34,760 nucleotides of DNA from a bacterium DOLZORAL124_38_8 (GTDB lineage: Bacteria; Patescibacteriota; Gracilibacteria; UBA4473): assembly GCA_002747745.1 (NCBI GenBank), contig PDQG01000002.1, forward strand, positions 1-34,760, read 5' to 3'. Below the pieces are notes generated by a model, which saw nothing but the letters and a program-made list of their open reading frames with translations, made no database searches and had not been told where the DNA came from. The translations under genes and the position numbers were made by a program. Shown piece by piece: positions 16,511-24,637 of the stretch; position 1 is the stretch's first letter, and every line of letters begins with the position of its first letter.

Positions 16511-18199
16511 ATGGAAAAACAATTACAACAACTACTAACCGACGCATTTGGACGTGAATTTTCAGAAAAAGTGGAATTTGCAGCCGTTCCCAAAGGACAA
16601 AGTGGAGATTTAGCCCTAAAATTTTTTCTGCTCACCAAAGAAAAACAACAATCTCCAGTACAAATAGCTCAAACCGTACAACCGGTATTAGAAACCTCTG
16701 GTTTAATAGAAAAAACAGAGATTGCTGGACCATATCTAAATGTTCATTTTGCGAAAAAACCATTTTTCGAAGCCGTTTTAAACGCCCCACTCCATGGACA
16801 AACACTTACCGACAAAAACATCGTCATCGAATTTAGTGGTCCTAATACAAACAAACCACTGCATTTAGGACACATGCGAAATCACGCTTTAGGACTCGCT
16901 ACGTCCAACATTTTAGAAGCCGCTGGAGCCAAAGTGTCGCGCGTCAACATCATCAATGATCGAGGCGTACATATTTGTAAATCTATGTTGGCATACAAAA
17001 AATTTGGGCACGGAGAAACGCCTGAATCAGTGGGAAAAAAAGGCGACCACTTCGTAGGAGATTATTATGTAAAGTTTGACCAAGAAGCGAAAAAAAATGA
17101 ATCACTCAACCAAGAAGTACAATCAATGTTACTTGATTGGGAAAATGACGACGCCGAAACCAAGGCTTTATGGCAAAAGATGAACGATTGGACGCTCCAA
17201 GGCCACCAAGAAACATATGAACGACAAGGAATTCATTTTGACAAAGCCTACAAAGAATCTGATTACTATTTGGAAGGAAAAAACATCGCTCAAAAAGGAT
17301 TGGAACAAGGCGTATTTTTTGCTCGCGAAGACGGAGCCGTTATGGTCGATTTAGAATCAGAAGGATTGGACCAAAAAGTAGTATTACGAGCCGACGGAAC
17401 GTCTATTTATTTGACGCAAGATTTGGCCGTGGCTGTCGCCCGAAAAGAAGATTTTCATCCCGATGAATTAATTTATGTGGTGGCGGACGAACAGAACTAT
17501 CACTTCAAAGTTTTGTTTTACTGTCTTGAAAAACTCGGACTCATTGATTACCATCTATGTCATCATTTAGGATACGGACTGGTAAATCTTCCGAACGGAC
17601 GAATGAAATCTCGAGAAGGAACCGTAGTAGACGCCGATAATTTAATGGATAGTTTAAAAACTTTAGCTATTGAAAATATCAAAAAACGAAACGAAGAAAT
17701 TTCTGATACGGAAGCCGCACAATTGGCAGAAAAAATTCAAGATGCCGCTTGGAAATTCTATCTACTCTCAACCGCTCCCAAAAAATCAATTACCTTTGAC
17801 GCCGAAAAATCAATTCAATTTGAAGGCGCTACTGGACCATATTTACAATACGCAGGCGTACGACTAAAATCTATTTTTAGAAAAGCCAAGTTTACCCCCA
17901 CAACCACCCAAGATATTGACACATCGGTTCTAGGCGAAGACGAAAAAGCGTTAGGAGCTAAAATTTTGTGGTTTGAAAACACTATCGACCGAGCCGCCGA
18001 AACAAAAAATCCAACCTACCTCTTAACGTATCTTCTTGAATTAGCACAATTATGGTCGAGTTATTATGGGAATAACTCCGTTGTAAACGCCGACACAGAA
18101 ACCCTCAAACAGGCTCGTCTAACGTTAGCATACAAAGTGTTTACCGTCCTTGAACAAGGGTTAAAATTGCTAGGAATCCAAATTCCAGACAAGATGTAA
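16511..18199 (+). CDS. argS: Arginyl-tRNA synthetase
   Basis: Class I synthetase charging tRNA-Arg, 562 residues, full length. The N-terminal Add-1 tRNA-binding domain (~1-85) ends at GPYLNVHFAKKPF. The nucleotide site is EFSGPNTNKPLHLGHMRNH (HIGH motif as HLGH, ~120). GVHICKSMLAYKKFG and VVYLTQDLA-type segments (TSIYLTQDLAVA) follow. The KMSKS loop is degenerate (GRMKSREGTVV, ~368), which is normal in many ArgRS. The C-terminal helical anticodon domain follows TGPYLQYAGVRLKSI. It lies 57 bases after argH with no terminator between, so an argG-argH-argS operon is plausible and would link arginine supply and tRNA charging under one attenuator. Confidence 0.97.
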   Translation: MEKQLQQLLTDAFGREFSEKVEFAAVPKGQSGDLALKFFLLTKEKQQSPVQIAQTVQPVLETSGLIEKTEIAGPYLNVHFAKKPFFEAVLNAPLHGQTLTDKNIVIEFSGPNTNKPLHLGHMRNHALGLATSNILEAAGAKVSRVNIINDRGVHICKSMLAYKKFGHGETPESVGKKGDHFVGDYYVKFDQEAKKNESLNQEVQSMLLDWENDDAETKALWQKMNDWTLQGHQETYERQGIHFDKAYKESDYYLEGKNIAQKGLEQGVFFAREDGAVMVDLESEGLDQKVVLRADGTSIYLTQDLAVAVARKEDFHPDELIYVVADEQNYHFKVLFYCLEKLGLIDYHLCHHLGYGLVNLPNGRMKSREGTVVDADNLMDSLKTLAIENIKKRNEEISDTEAAQLAEKIQDAAWKFYLLSTAPKKSITFDAEKSIQFEGATGPYLQYAGVRLKSIFRKAKFTPTTTQDIDTSVLGEDEKALGAKILWFENTIDRAAETKNPTYLLTYLLELAQLWSSYYGNNSVVNADTETLKQARLTLAYKVFTVLEQGLKLLGIQIPDKM

Positions 18200-18224
18200 A
18201 ACCACTATATAAAAGAAAAAAGAT

Positions 18225-18255
18225 AAAAAATAGCCAAACATTTGGCTATTTTTTT
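18225..18255 (+). terminator. Intrinsic terminator after argS
   Basis: A perfect 14-bp stem, AAAAAATAGCCAAA (18225-18238) with TTTGGCTATTTTTT (18241-18254), two-base loop and T run. Confidence 0.88.
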
Positions 18256-18264
18256 GACTCGAAC

Positions 18265-18302
18265 CAAAAAACACCGCTTCCACAAAAGGAAAACGGCGTT
18301 TT
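18265..18302 (-). terminator. Intrinsic terminator of tRNA-Asp
   Basis: On the minus strand AACGCCG pairs with CGGTGTT (one G-T pair), extended inward by TTCC/GGAA, followed by a run of T. It lies about 20 bases downstream of the tRNA. Confidence 0.8.
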
Positions 18303-18321
18303 AGATGTTCAATTTTGCAAA

Positions 18322-18398
18322 TGGCGGAACCGACGGGACTCGAACCCGCAACCTCCCGCGTGACAGGCGGGTGCTCTAACCAGTTGAGCTACGACTCC
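18322..18398 (-). tRNA. tRNA-Asp (GTC)
   Basis: Cloverleaf on the minus strand: acceptor GGAGTCG/CGGTTCC (with G-T pairs), D arm GCTC/GAGC, anticodon arm CCCGC/GCGGG with loop CTGTCAC (anticodon GTC), T arm GCGGG/CCCGT with TTCGAGT. Discriminator G73, as usual for tRNA-Asp, and encoded CCA (TGG at 18322-18324). Confidence 0.97.
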
Positions 18399-18415
18399 TT
18401 GTAAAGAACAAATGC

Positions 18416-18443
18416 ATGTTAAAAACATTTATTCTTTAGTCAA
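18416..18443 (-). promoter_or_regulatory. Promoter of tRNA-Asp
   Basis: Minus strand TTGACT (complement of 18438-18443), 16 bases, TAACAT (complement of 18416-18421). Transcription would start about 10 bases before the tRNA. Confidence 0.6.
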
Positions 18444-18461
18444 AATTTTTTTCTTTTTATT

Positions 18462-18539
18462 TTAATAAACCAACAATTCTGCAACTTCTTCTGGAAGAAT
18501 ATTTGATTCCTCTTGATTATTACCAAAATTAACGGTCAT
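18462..18539 (-). CDS. Possible 25-residue small protein
   Basis: A reading frame of 26 codons, MTVNFGNNQEESNILPEEVA then ELLVY and TAA, between the epimerase gene and tRNA-Asp. It is acidic, with a hydrophobic-helical end (ILPEEVAELLVY), and the composition looks protein-like rather than random. No convincing -10 or Shine-Dalgarno precedes it; it could be read from the epimerase transcript, as no terminator separates them. Function unknown; it may not be expressed. Confidence 0.3.
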   Translation of the reverse strand: MTVNFGNNQEESNILPEEVAELLVY

Positions 18540-18586
18540 AATAACATTTGAATGAAGCAAAAGATGGACAAAACAAAAAAGTCAAA

Positions 18587-19567
18587 TTATTTTCTGGCAC
18601 GAAAACTATCAGAGCTCGTTTTCCGAATCTTATTTACGTTTAGATTCGCCACTTGTGCTTTGACCCCATCTGCCAAAGACACTTTTGGAACAAATCCAAG
18701 TTCTGACTGAATTTTAGTAATATCCGCGTGTTGCCCACGAACATAGGTTTCTTTTACAGGGTTTTCAATGTATGTAGCCTGAATATTTTTCCCAAACGCT
18801 GCATTTACTTGCGCTAAAATTTCATTGAAAGAACAAGTTTTACCCGTACCAATATTATACACTTTATTTCCCAGTTTTTTCTCCGTGGTAATCGCCAAAG
18901 TTATCCCTTGCACAATGTCCGCCACATTCGTAAAATCTCGAAATTGGTTTCCGTCTCCAAAAATTACTGGTGATAAATCTCGGGCCACATCCCACACAAA
19001 CTGACTAATCATATTGGCAAACTCACCCTTCGCTTCTTCATTTGGTCCATAAACCGACATAAACCGAAACCCCACAATATCCATATCTGGATACACCGAT
19101 TGATAACATTGGGCACAATTTTCGTATAAAAATTTTGTACAAGCATAATGATTCGGTGGCGTTACTTGTTGCGTTTCCACCAGCGGCATTGGATTATTTC
19201 CGTATAACGAAGAAGTCGACGCGTATAAGATTTTTTTCACTCCCACTCTACGCCCAAACTCAAGTGCCTCCACAAAACTCTGTACCGAATTCACATATCC
19301 ATCAGCCAATCCATCACCATTAAACATCGGTGCCGAACTCGTCCCAGCTAAATGCAAAATAACATCAAACGCCTCCCCACATTGAGCTAAATCTTCTTTT
19401 TTTCCAGCATCACCCTGTATAAACCGAATCGATTCATCCAAATTACTAGGATCCCCCAAAAACAAATTATCCAACGCGACAATCTCAAATATATTTTTAT
19501 TTATATTACAAAAATTAGAACCGATAAAACCAGCCCCACCCGTTACCAATACTTTCAATTTTTTCAT
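18587..19567 (-). CDS. NAD-dependent epimerase/dehydratase (UDP-glucose 4-epimerase-like)
   Basis: An extended short-chain dehydrogenase of 326 residues acting on nucleotide sugars. The NAD-binding motif is VTGGAGFIGSN (~8-18), with DVILHLAG (~68-75) and a Ser-rich ILYASTSSLYG strand (~116-126). The catalytic pair is in HYACTKFLYE (YxxxK, ~142-151). VSVYGPNE-type sequence (MSVYGPNEEAKGEF) and DFTNVADIVQGI follow, as in GalE and related 4-epimerases and dehydratases. The exact sugar is not readable. It likely feeds the surface-glycan enzymes elsewhere in the window. It has a strong promoter whose -10 ends 8 bases before the ATG. Confidence 0.93.
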   Translation of the reverse strand: MKKLKVLVTGGAGFIGSNFCNINKNIFEIVALDNLFLGDPSNLDESIRFIQGDAGKKEDLAQCGEAFDVILHLAGTSSAPMFNGDGLADGYVNSVQSFVEALEFGRRVGVKKILYASTSSLYGNNPMPLVETQQVTPPNHYACTKFLYENCAQCYQSVYPDMDIVGFRFMSVYGPNEEAKGEFANMISQFVWDVARDLSPVIFGDGNQFRDFTNVADIVQGITLAITTEKKLGNKVYNIGTGKTCSFNEILAQVNAAFGKNIQATYIENPVKETYVRGQHADITKIQSELGFVPKVSLADGVKAQVANLNVNKIRKTSSDSFRARK

Positions 19568-19575
19568 CGCTTAGA

Positions 19576-19604
19576 AGTGTATTTTTAGAACGTTCACAAG
19601 TCAA
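19576..19604 (-). promoter_or_regulatory. Promoter of the epimerase gene
   Basis: Minus strand TTGACT (complement of 19599-19604), 17 bases, TACACT (complement of 19576-19581), 8 bases from the ATG at 19567. One of the clearest near-leaderless promoters here. Confidence 0.7.
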
Positions 19605-19629
19605 CAAGTTTCCCCTTTCCAAAATTACA

Positions 19630-19657
19630 AAAAAATTCTGCGCATGCAGAATTTTTT
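19630..19657 (-). terminator. Intrinsic terminator of the YtxH gene
   Basis: A perfect 12-bp stem, AAAAAATTCTGC (19630-19641) with GCAGAATTTTTT (19646-19657), loop GCAT, T runs on both strands. It lies between the YtxH stop and the epimerase promoter. Confidence 0.88.
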
Positions 19658-19693
19658 CGTATCCATTCTCATAGGTATAAAAGAGAATGCTCT

Positions 19694-20146
19694 CTATTTT
19701 TTCACTTCGTTTTTGAATTTTCGAACGGTTTTTTTAGCTTTGTCTTTTACTTCACCAGCTTTATCTTTCAAATCTTCCATTACTTCTGTACCAGCTTCTT
19801 CTACCACTTCTTTGGCTTCTTCCAGTGCTTCTTTCGCATTATTCAACAATTCATCAATCTTTGACTCTGCTTGTTTTCCCAATTTTTTTGACGCCACTTT
19901 TACTTCTTCAATCTTCACTTTCCCACTTTCAATGGCTTTTTTCAAATCTTCTGAATTTTTAATTTGATCCGCAGCAAAATCTTTTGAATCATTCGCCACA
20001 CTTTTTAGCTCATCTACAAAATCTTTAAAAGGAGTATTTGATTTTGCTAATTTTGTTCGCAGTTGTTTCCCTGATTTCTTGGCAAATAAAAGCCCAAGAG
20101 ACACTCCCGCCAAGGCAGCAACCGTTGTTTTAAATACGTTTTTCAT
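19694..20146 (-). CDS. YtxH-domain protein
   Basis: A 150-residue protein with the YtxH N-terminus: a short hydrophobic helix (TTVAALAGVSLGLLFA, ~7-22) then KKSGKQLRTKL. The rest is one long, highly charged helical region rich in Lys, Glu and Ala, a likely coiled coil (KEALEEAKEVVEEAGTEVME near the end). YtxH proteins are linked to stress and envelope in other bacteria but have no defined biochemical role. It is monocistronic with its own terminator. The low-complexity composition could also resemble LEA-type protective proteins. Confidence 0.82.
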   Translation of the reverse strand: MKNVFKTTVAALAGVSLGLLFAKKSGKQLRTKLAKSNTPFKDFVDELKSVANDSKDFAADQIKNSEDLKKAIESGKVKIEEVKVASKKLGKQAESKIDELLNNAKEALEEAKEVVEEAGTEVMEDLKDKAGEVKDKAKKTVRKFKNEVKK

Positions 20147-20177
20147 GTCTGTATAAAATAATAAATATTAAAAAGGT

Positions 20178-20209
20178 ACGTTTTCCTTTTACATGAAACC
20201 GTTTTTTTT
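20178..20209 (+). terminator. Terminator-like hairpin upstream of hisS
   Basis: ACGTTTTC (20178-20185) pairs with GAAACCGT (20195-20202) with one mismatch, loop of 9, followed by seven T. It points in the plus direction in the intergenic region before hisS, with a possible TATAAA about 20 bases upstream (20152-20157). It may be a leader terminator or simply a relic; no His-rich leader frame is seen. Confidence 0.4.
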
Positions 20210-20274
20210 GTAAACTGCATTACGTTAATTTGCTTTGCTTTTTGCAAAAAACTGTTTCTTTTCTACTAAATTGA

Positions 20275-21597
20275 ATGACTAAAAAAACTATTTACAAAGC
20301 TCCTATTGGAACACAAGATATCCTCCCCAACGATCATGATTATTTTACTTATGTAAAAAAAATCATCCGATACCGGTTTCGTCAAGCAGGATTTAGACGA
20401 ATTAGCACGCCGGTATTTGAAGAAACCAACACCTTTCATAATGCTTTGGGGGTAGACACCGACATCATCAAACGAGAACTCTATTCATTTGACGATCCAC
20501 GCGGAAAAGAATCACTCTCGCTTCGACCCGAATTAACCACTGGAATTGTACGAAGTTTCATTGAACAAGAACTCTATAAAGGTCCATTACCCGTTGAATT
20601 ATATTCTTTAGGACGATGTTTCCGGTTTGAACGACCACAAAGCCGAACCAAACGAGAATTCTGGCAGTTTGGAGCCGAAATTTTAGGAGAATCAGACCCC
20701 GCAATTGACGCACAGTTAATTTATTTAGCATACCGAATTTTGAGTGATTTAGGTTTAAGCGAACACTGCGAACTAAAAATTAACACCATTGGAAACCCCG
20801 AAGATCGGCAAAAATTCATCGATGCTTTAGCGAATTTCTACAGTGGAAAAGAACGAAGTTTATCTTTGCGATTACGCGAAAAATTAGAACAAGGCGATTA
20901 CTTAGCATTACTCAACCCTACCACCGAAAACGAAGAAATCCTAGCCAAAATGGCCCCTAAAATTACCGATTTCTTGTCGCCTGATTCAAAAGAATTCCTA
21001 AATCAAACTCTGTCATATCTAAACACTTTTGGAATTGAATACACTATCGACCCAGGATTGATTCGTCCTATAGATTATTACAGTCACACCACATTTGAGT
21101 TCCGTGAAAAAGCCGCGCACCGCAATAAAATTTTGGTGGGAGGTCGTTACGACGGATTGATGAAAAAAATGAACGGAGAAGATCTTGGCGGATGTGGATT
21201 TGCCGCTGGACTAGAACGAGTCATTGCACTTATGAAAGCACATGAAATTCCCGTACCCAAAAAAGACACACTACAAATTTACGTGGCGGCTACCGGCGTT
21301 TTGGCCAAAAAAGAAGCCTTGCCAATCTTAGTAAAATTACGAGAACACGGATTTCATGCCGTTGGCGTACTAGGAAAAACTCGTATGGAAGACCAATTAG
21401 CTCGGGCGACAAAATTTAATGTTCCTTACTCACTCGTTATGGGTGATGTTGAAATCCGAAAAGGCGAAGTCATTGTCCGAGAAATGAAACGAGGACGATC
21501 GACCACTATTAAAATTGAAGACATTATTCCACACATGGAAAAATTATTCAAAGACGTCCAATTGGATAATACCAACAAGATTGTAGTAAACCGATAA
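20275..21597 (+). CDS. hisS: Histidyl-tRNA synthetase
   Basis: Class II synthetase charging tRNA-His, 440 residues. Start region APIGTQDILPND is the conserved entry. Motif 2 is LGRCFRFERPQSRTKREFWQFGAEILG (~114-140). The histidine-binding signature LIRPIDYYSHTTFEF (~262-276) and GGRYDGLM (~291) are intact, with motif 3 at GFAAGLERVIALM. A C-terminal anticodon-binding domain (~335-425, LQIYVAATGVLAKKEALPIL onward) is present, so this is a true HisRS rather than the regulatory HisZ. No Shine-Dalgarno; a weak TTGCAA-16-TACTAA (20242-20269) lies 5 bases before the ATG. recR starts 12 bases after the stop. Confidence 0.97.
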   Translation: MTKKTIYKAPIGTQDILPNDHDYFTYVKKIIRYRFRQAGFRRISTPVFEETNTFHNALGVDTDIIKRELYSFDDPRGKESLSLRPELTTGIVRSFIEQELYKGPLPVELYSLGRCFRFERPQSRTKREFWQFGAEILGESDPAIDAQLIYLAYRILSDLGLSEHCELKINTIGNPEDRQKFIDALANFYSGKERSLSLRLREKLEQGDYLALLNPTTENEEILAKMAPKITDFLSPDSKEFLNQTLSYLNTFGIEYTIDPGLIRPIDYYSHTTFEFREKAAHRNKILVGGRYDGLMKKMNGEDLGGCGFAAGLERVIALMKAHEIPVPKKDTLQIYVAATGVLAKKEALPILVKLREHGFHAVGVLGKTRMEDQLARATKFNVPYSLVMGDVEIRKGEVIVREMKRGRSTTIKIEDIIPHMEKLFKDVQLDNTNKIVVNR

Positions 21598-21609
21598 TTG
21601 TCCTAATCT

Positions 21610-22212
21610 ATGATGCTCCCTGATCCGATCCAAAACGCCATAGAGGCCTTATCTGATTTACCCGGTATCGGAAAACGAAGTGCCGAACGACTCGTCTTTA
21701 CACTTCTGAAAAACGAAACTGGACTCAGCAAAAAAATAGGAGAAAACCTCCTTGATTTAAAAGAACAAATACATCGTTGTTGTGTTTGTGGAAACTATTG
21801 TGAATCAACTCAAACACAATGTCCTATTTGCCAAAATCATCACCGAGAATCACACATCATTTGTGTTGTTGAATCACCTTTGGACGTTATTGCCATTGAA
21901 AAAACACACGAATACCGAGGACAATACCATGTTTTACACGGCGTGTTATCGCCCATGAATCGAGTGCACATCGAAGACCTAAACATCAAAAGTTTATTTG
22001 AACGCCTCAATGACGACATAACCGAAATAATTTTAGCCACGTCTGGTACCACCGAATCCGAAGCCACTGCCCTTTATTTACACGAACAACTCTCACAAAA
22101 ATTTGCTGGCAACGTCTCACGACTTTCTCGTGGAATACCAAGTGGCGGCGACCTTGATTTTTTAGATACTGGCACCCTGACGCGAGCCTTACTTGATAGA
22201 CGCAGCGTATAA
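21610..22212 (+). CDS. recR: Recombination mediator RecR
   Basis: Works with RecO/RecF in loading RecA at gaps. 200 residues, full length. Order: helix-hairpin-helix DLPGIGKRSAERLVF (~17-31), four-Cys zinc finger (CCVCGNYCESTQTQCPIC, ~57-74), Toprim domain starting IICVVESPLDVIAIEKT (~83-99) with YRGQYHVLHGVLSPM, and the C-terminal SRLSRGIPSGGDLDFLDTGTL. Probably in an operon with hisS. Confidence 0.97.
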   Translation: MMLPDPIQNAIEALSDLPGIGKRSAERLVFTLLKNETGLSKKIGENLLDLKEQIHRCCVCGNYCESTQTQCPICQNHHRESHIICVVESPLDVIAIEKTHEYRGQYHVLHGVLSPMNRVHIEDLNIKSLFERLNDDITEIILATSGTTESEATALYLHEQLSQKFAGNVSRLSRGIPSGGDLDFLDTGTLTRALLDRRSV

Positions 22213-22261
22213 AAAAACGTATTACAAAACTAAAAACATACTCCCTGAAGGAAACACCTAC

Positions 22262-22390
22262 ATGGGAGATTTTATATTATTTTTAATAACTCTTCACATA
22301 ACACTTCAATATTGTTCTTTAACGGTCAGCCTAATTATTGCCTACGCCGTACTATTATTAAGCACATTTATTATTTTCAAGTTTTTATAA
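22262..22390 (+). CDS. Possible 42-residue two-helix membrane protein
   Basis: Reading frame from ATG at 22262: MGDFILFLITLHITLQYCSL followed by a second hydrophobic stretch ending FIIFKFL. Two membrane helices with almost no loop. The frame extends upstream to a TTG inside recR, but a well-placed AAGGA (22248-22252), 9 bases before the ATG, favours the short form; this is the only convincing Shine-Dalgarno in the window. A CATACT at 22238-22243 could be a -10. It ends 3 bases from the convergent rnc gene. Function unknown. Confidence 0.4.
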   Translation: MGDFILFLITLHITLQYCSLTVSLIIAYAVLLLSTFIIFKFL

Positions 22391-22405
22391 TTTTTAAAAC
22401 TTTTT
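22379..22405. terminator. Weak bidirectional terminator between convergent genes
   Basis: AAGTTTT (22379-22385) pairs with AAAACTT (22396-22402), followed by T on both strands. AT-rich and therefore weak; it overlaps both coding ends. Confidence 0.35.
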
Positions 22406-23095
22406 CAACCACTCAGATTTCGTATCCATAGCCATTTGAGCAGCTTGGGCTTGGGCTTCTTTTTTTGATTTTCCACGCCCAGTTCCAACTTGCAAATCAC
22501 CCAAAAACGCAGCTACATGAAACATTTTTTCGTGATCTAATCCAGTAGAACCAATAACTTCATATCGAGGCGTTGTAGACACGGGTGGCACCTGTGCAAA
22601 CTCCTGAAATTCTGTTTTAATATCAATGTGAGAAGCATTTTTTATAATGTCTTCAATATCACACCAAATCCATTGACGCACAAAAGCTCGTGCCGAGGGC
22701 ATTCCTAGTGTCTGGTACAAAGCCCCAATCAATGATTCAACCGCATTCGCCAACAAATACCCCTTTTTTGCTCCGCCAGATTTACGTTCCGAACTAGAAA
22801 GAATCAAGAATTTCCCCAAATTTAATCGTTGGGCGACTTCTGCTAAATGTACCCCCTTCACCAAAGCCGAACGCAATACTGTCAATTCGCCTTCTGGTTT
22901 CTGTGGGTATTTTTCGAATAATAACTCAGTTACAATTAATTCCAGCACCGCATCACCCAAAAATTCTAACCGCTCATTATGAACCGTAAACTCCGACGTT
23001 TTGTTAACCGCCGAACGATGAGTAAACGCTTCACAAAACACGGGTTCATATTCGTTCTTCCACTCAAATCCTAACGTTTGGAACAAATCTTTCAT
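22394..23095 (-). CDS. rnc: Ribonuclease III
   Basis: Double-strand-specific endonuclease for rRNA and mRNA processing, 233 residues. The signature ERLEFLGDAVLELI (residues ~41-54) carries the first acidic cluster. The second metal-site block reads LLANAVESLIGALY, with Asn where E. coli RNase III has the Asp of its DTVE block; the Glu is kept. The C-terminal dsRNA-binding domain (~158-230) ends GRGKSKKEAQAQAAQMAM, as expected. It starts 3 bases after the fbp stop, so fbp and rnc are co-transcribed. Confidence 0.95.
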   Translation of the reverse strand: MKDLFQTLGFEWKNEYEPVFCEAFTHRSAVNKTSEFTVHNERLEFLGDAVLELIVTELLFEKYPQKPEGELTVLRSALVKGVHLAEVAQRLNLGKFLILSSSERKSGGAKKGYLLANAVESLIGALYQTLGMPSARAFVRQWIWCDIEDIIKNASHIDIKTEFQEFAQVPPVSTTPRYEVIGSTGLDHEKMFHVAAFLGDLQVGTGRGKSKKEAQAQAAQMAMDTKSEWLKKF

Positions 23096-23098
23096 CGT

Positions 23099-24022
23099 TT
23101 AGTTTTGTAAAAAATCTACCGCTTGCGTAACTTCTTGTTTAGAACCAATAAAGATAGTCGTTCGTTCATGAATTTTCGTCACGGGTTTATCCAACAAATT
23201 TAATCCATCCACCGTTTTAGCCATTCCGCCCGCTTGATCAAAAATAAATGAGAACGGTGCACATTCAAACGCCAAACGCAGTTTTCCATTTGGATGTTTT
23301 TGACATCCAGGATAACAGAAAATCCCTTGTCCTTTTTTCAAAATATGATGTAAATCGGGCACCATTCCGCCTGAATATCGAAGCGTTCTTCCTTCTAAAA
23401 TAAAAGACTGAATTAATTCTAAATATCGTTTATTTTCAATGGAAGCTCGCAAGTTTCCTGGGGCAAAATATTTTGAAACGTCCGCCACTTGCAAGTCTTG
23501 TGACACTAAAATAAATTCTCCTACATCGTTTAATTCAAATTCGTGCGTTCCACCATTTTTTATAGCAATAACAAATGTTACCCGCGGACCATAAATAGCA
23601 TAACAAGCCGCTACTTGATCTCGAGCCGTTTTCCCCACTAATTCAGAACCTTCCCAAATACCAAAAATCGATCCAATCGCCAAGTTAGCGTCAACCAAAG
23701 AACTTCCGTCCAAAGGATCATACGCAACCGTATACTCACCACGTGGCGCATCGAAAATCATCGCCTCTTTAATCTCTTCACTAATGCAAGTTCGCACTAA
23801 TTCAGATTTTTTTAATTCATCTTGAATAATTAAGTCCGCCATCACATCAAGTTGCAACTGTTCTTCGCCCTGACAATTTTGTCCGTCAGTTTTTCCGGTG
23901 TTTCCTGCCCGCAGAGAAAAATTAATATATTTTACCGCTCGAGCAATGTGATACAACAAAGAACGAACATCGTTTGGTACCCCTTTTTCTCGCAAAAAAT
24001 GATTAAAAGAATAATTATTCAT
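23099..24022 (-). CDS. fbp: Class I fructose-1,6-bisphosphatase
   Basis: Removes the 1-phosphate from fructose 1,6-bisphosphate in gluconeogenesis. At 307 residues it is slightly short for class I enzymes (about 330). The metal site YDPLDGSSLVDANLAIGSIFGIW is near residues 100-122. Further family blocks are GPRVTFVIAIKNGGTHEF, LRYSGGMVPDLHHILKKGQGIFCYPG (~215-240) and the C-terminal FECAPFSFIFDQAGGMA with the catalytic-site Glu. With eno it points to a functional lower glycolytic/gluconeogenic pathway. It has a promoter just upstream, and rnc follows after 3 bases. Confidence 0.95.
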   Translation of the reverse strand: MNNYSFNHFLREKGVPNDVRSLLYHIARAVKYINFSLRAGNTGKTDGQNCQGEEQLQLDVMADLIIQDELKKSELVRTCISEEIKEAMIFDAPRGEYTVAYDPLDGSSLVDANLAIGSIFGIWEGSELVGKTARDQVAACYAIYGPRVTFVIAIKNGGTHEFELNDVGEFILVSQDLQVADVSKYFAPGNLRASIENKRYLELIQSFILEGRTLRYSGGMVPDLHHILKKGQGIFCYPGCQKHPNGKLRLAFECAPFSFIFDQAGGMAKTVDGLNLLDKPVTKIHERTTIFIGSKQEVTQAVDFLQN

Positions 24023-24050
24023 ACTGAAAATTTTAAGAAATTACGCCAAA

Positions 24051-24078
24051 AGTATATAAATTCGCACACAAAAAACAA
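24051..24078 (-). promoter_or_regulatory. Promoter of fbp-rnc
   Basis: Minus strand TTGTTT (complement of 24073-24078), 16 bases, TATACT (complement of 24051-24056). Leader of about 22 bases, without a Shine-Dalgarno. Confidence 0.5.
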
Positions 24079-24085
24079 CGAAAAA

Positions 24086-24637
24086 TTATAAATCGGTAAT
24101 TTCTTTCAACTCTTGAACTGGCGGCATAGAAGCCGCAAACAAATTTGATTCGGACATGAAAGCTTCTTTTTTGGTTCGCGTTAAATCAACTTCAAGGCCT
24201 GCTTCCGTAATACGAATAACTTGGTACCGAAATACGGTCTTTTTAGCTGAAAACCAATATTTTTTATACACGAATGATAAAATAAACTGCGTTTCTGTAT
24301 CAAAAAAGAAATCTTTCACGGTTCCAAGTTTCTTACCGGCCTGCCACACAGGCGCCCCCAAAATAGCAACTTCCCGCTCAAACAAATCAGCCAGTCGAGG
24401 CAATTTTTGTGGATCTTGAAAAACCGTCTCGTCTTCCACCACAACTTTTCCTCCAATCCACGACCAAATATCCGCTGGACGTAAAACTTGCAACCCCGCT
24501 ATACCAAACACCCAATACGCAAAAATCTTCCCTGTATCTGAATCAACCCCACAATCTTTCATAGTGGCCACAGGGTCTTTAAGACTTTTCTTTTCAAACA
24601 CAAACCACCCACTCAAACGTTTAAACGATACAATCAT
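24086..24637 (-). CDS. PRC-barrel domain protein
   Basis: A 183-residue protein with two PRC-barrel-like beta modules. The first (~1-75) includes FKRLSGWFVFEKKSLKDPVA, DSDTGKIFAYWVFG and VLRPADIWSW. The second (~85-155) includes LGAPVWQAGKKLGTVKDFFF, DTETQFILSFVYKKYW and ITEAGLEVDL. The pattern of a G-K-x-LG-T-V-x-D-F turn then residue-specific strands is typical. PRC barrels bind partners in ribosome maturation, photosynthesis and other processes; the role here is unknown. Its ATG overlaps the pth stop by 4 bases, so translation is probably coupled. Confidence 0.82.
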   Translation of the reverse strand: MIVSFKRLSGWFVFEKKSLKDPVATMKDCGVDSDTGKIFAYWVFGIAGLQVLRPADIWSWIGGKVVVEDETVFQDPQKLPRLADLFEREVAILGAPVWQAGKKLGTVKDFFFDTETQFILSFVYKKYWFSAKKTVFRYQVIRITEAGLEVDLTRTKKEAFMSESNLFAASMPPVQELKEITDL

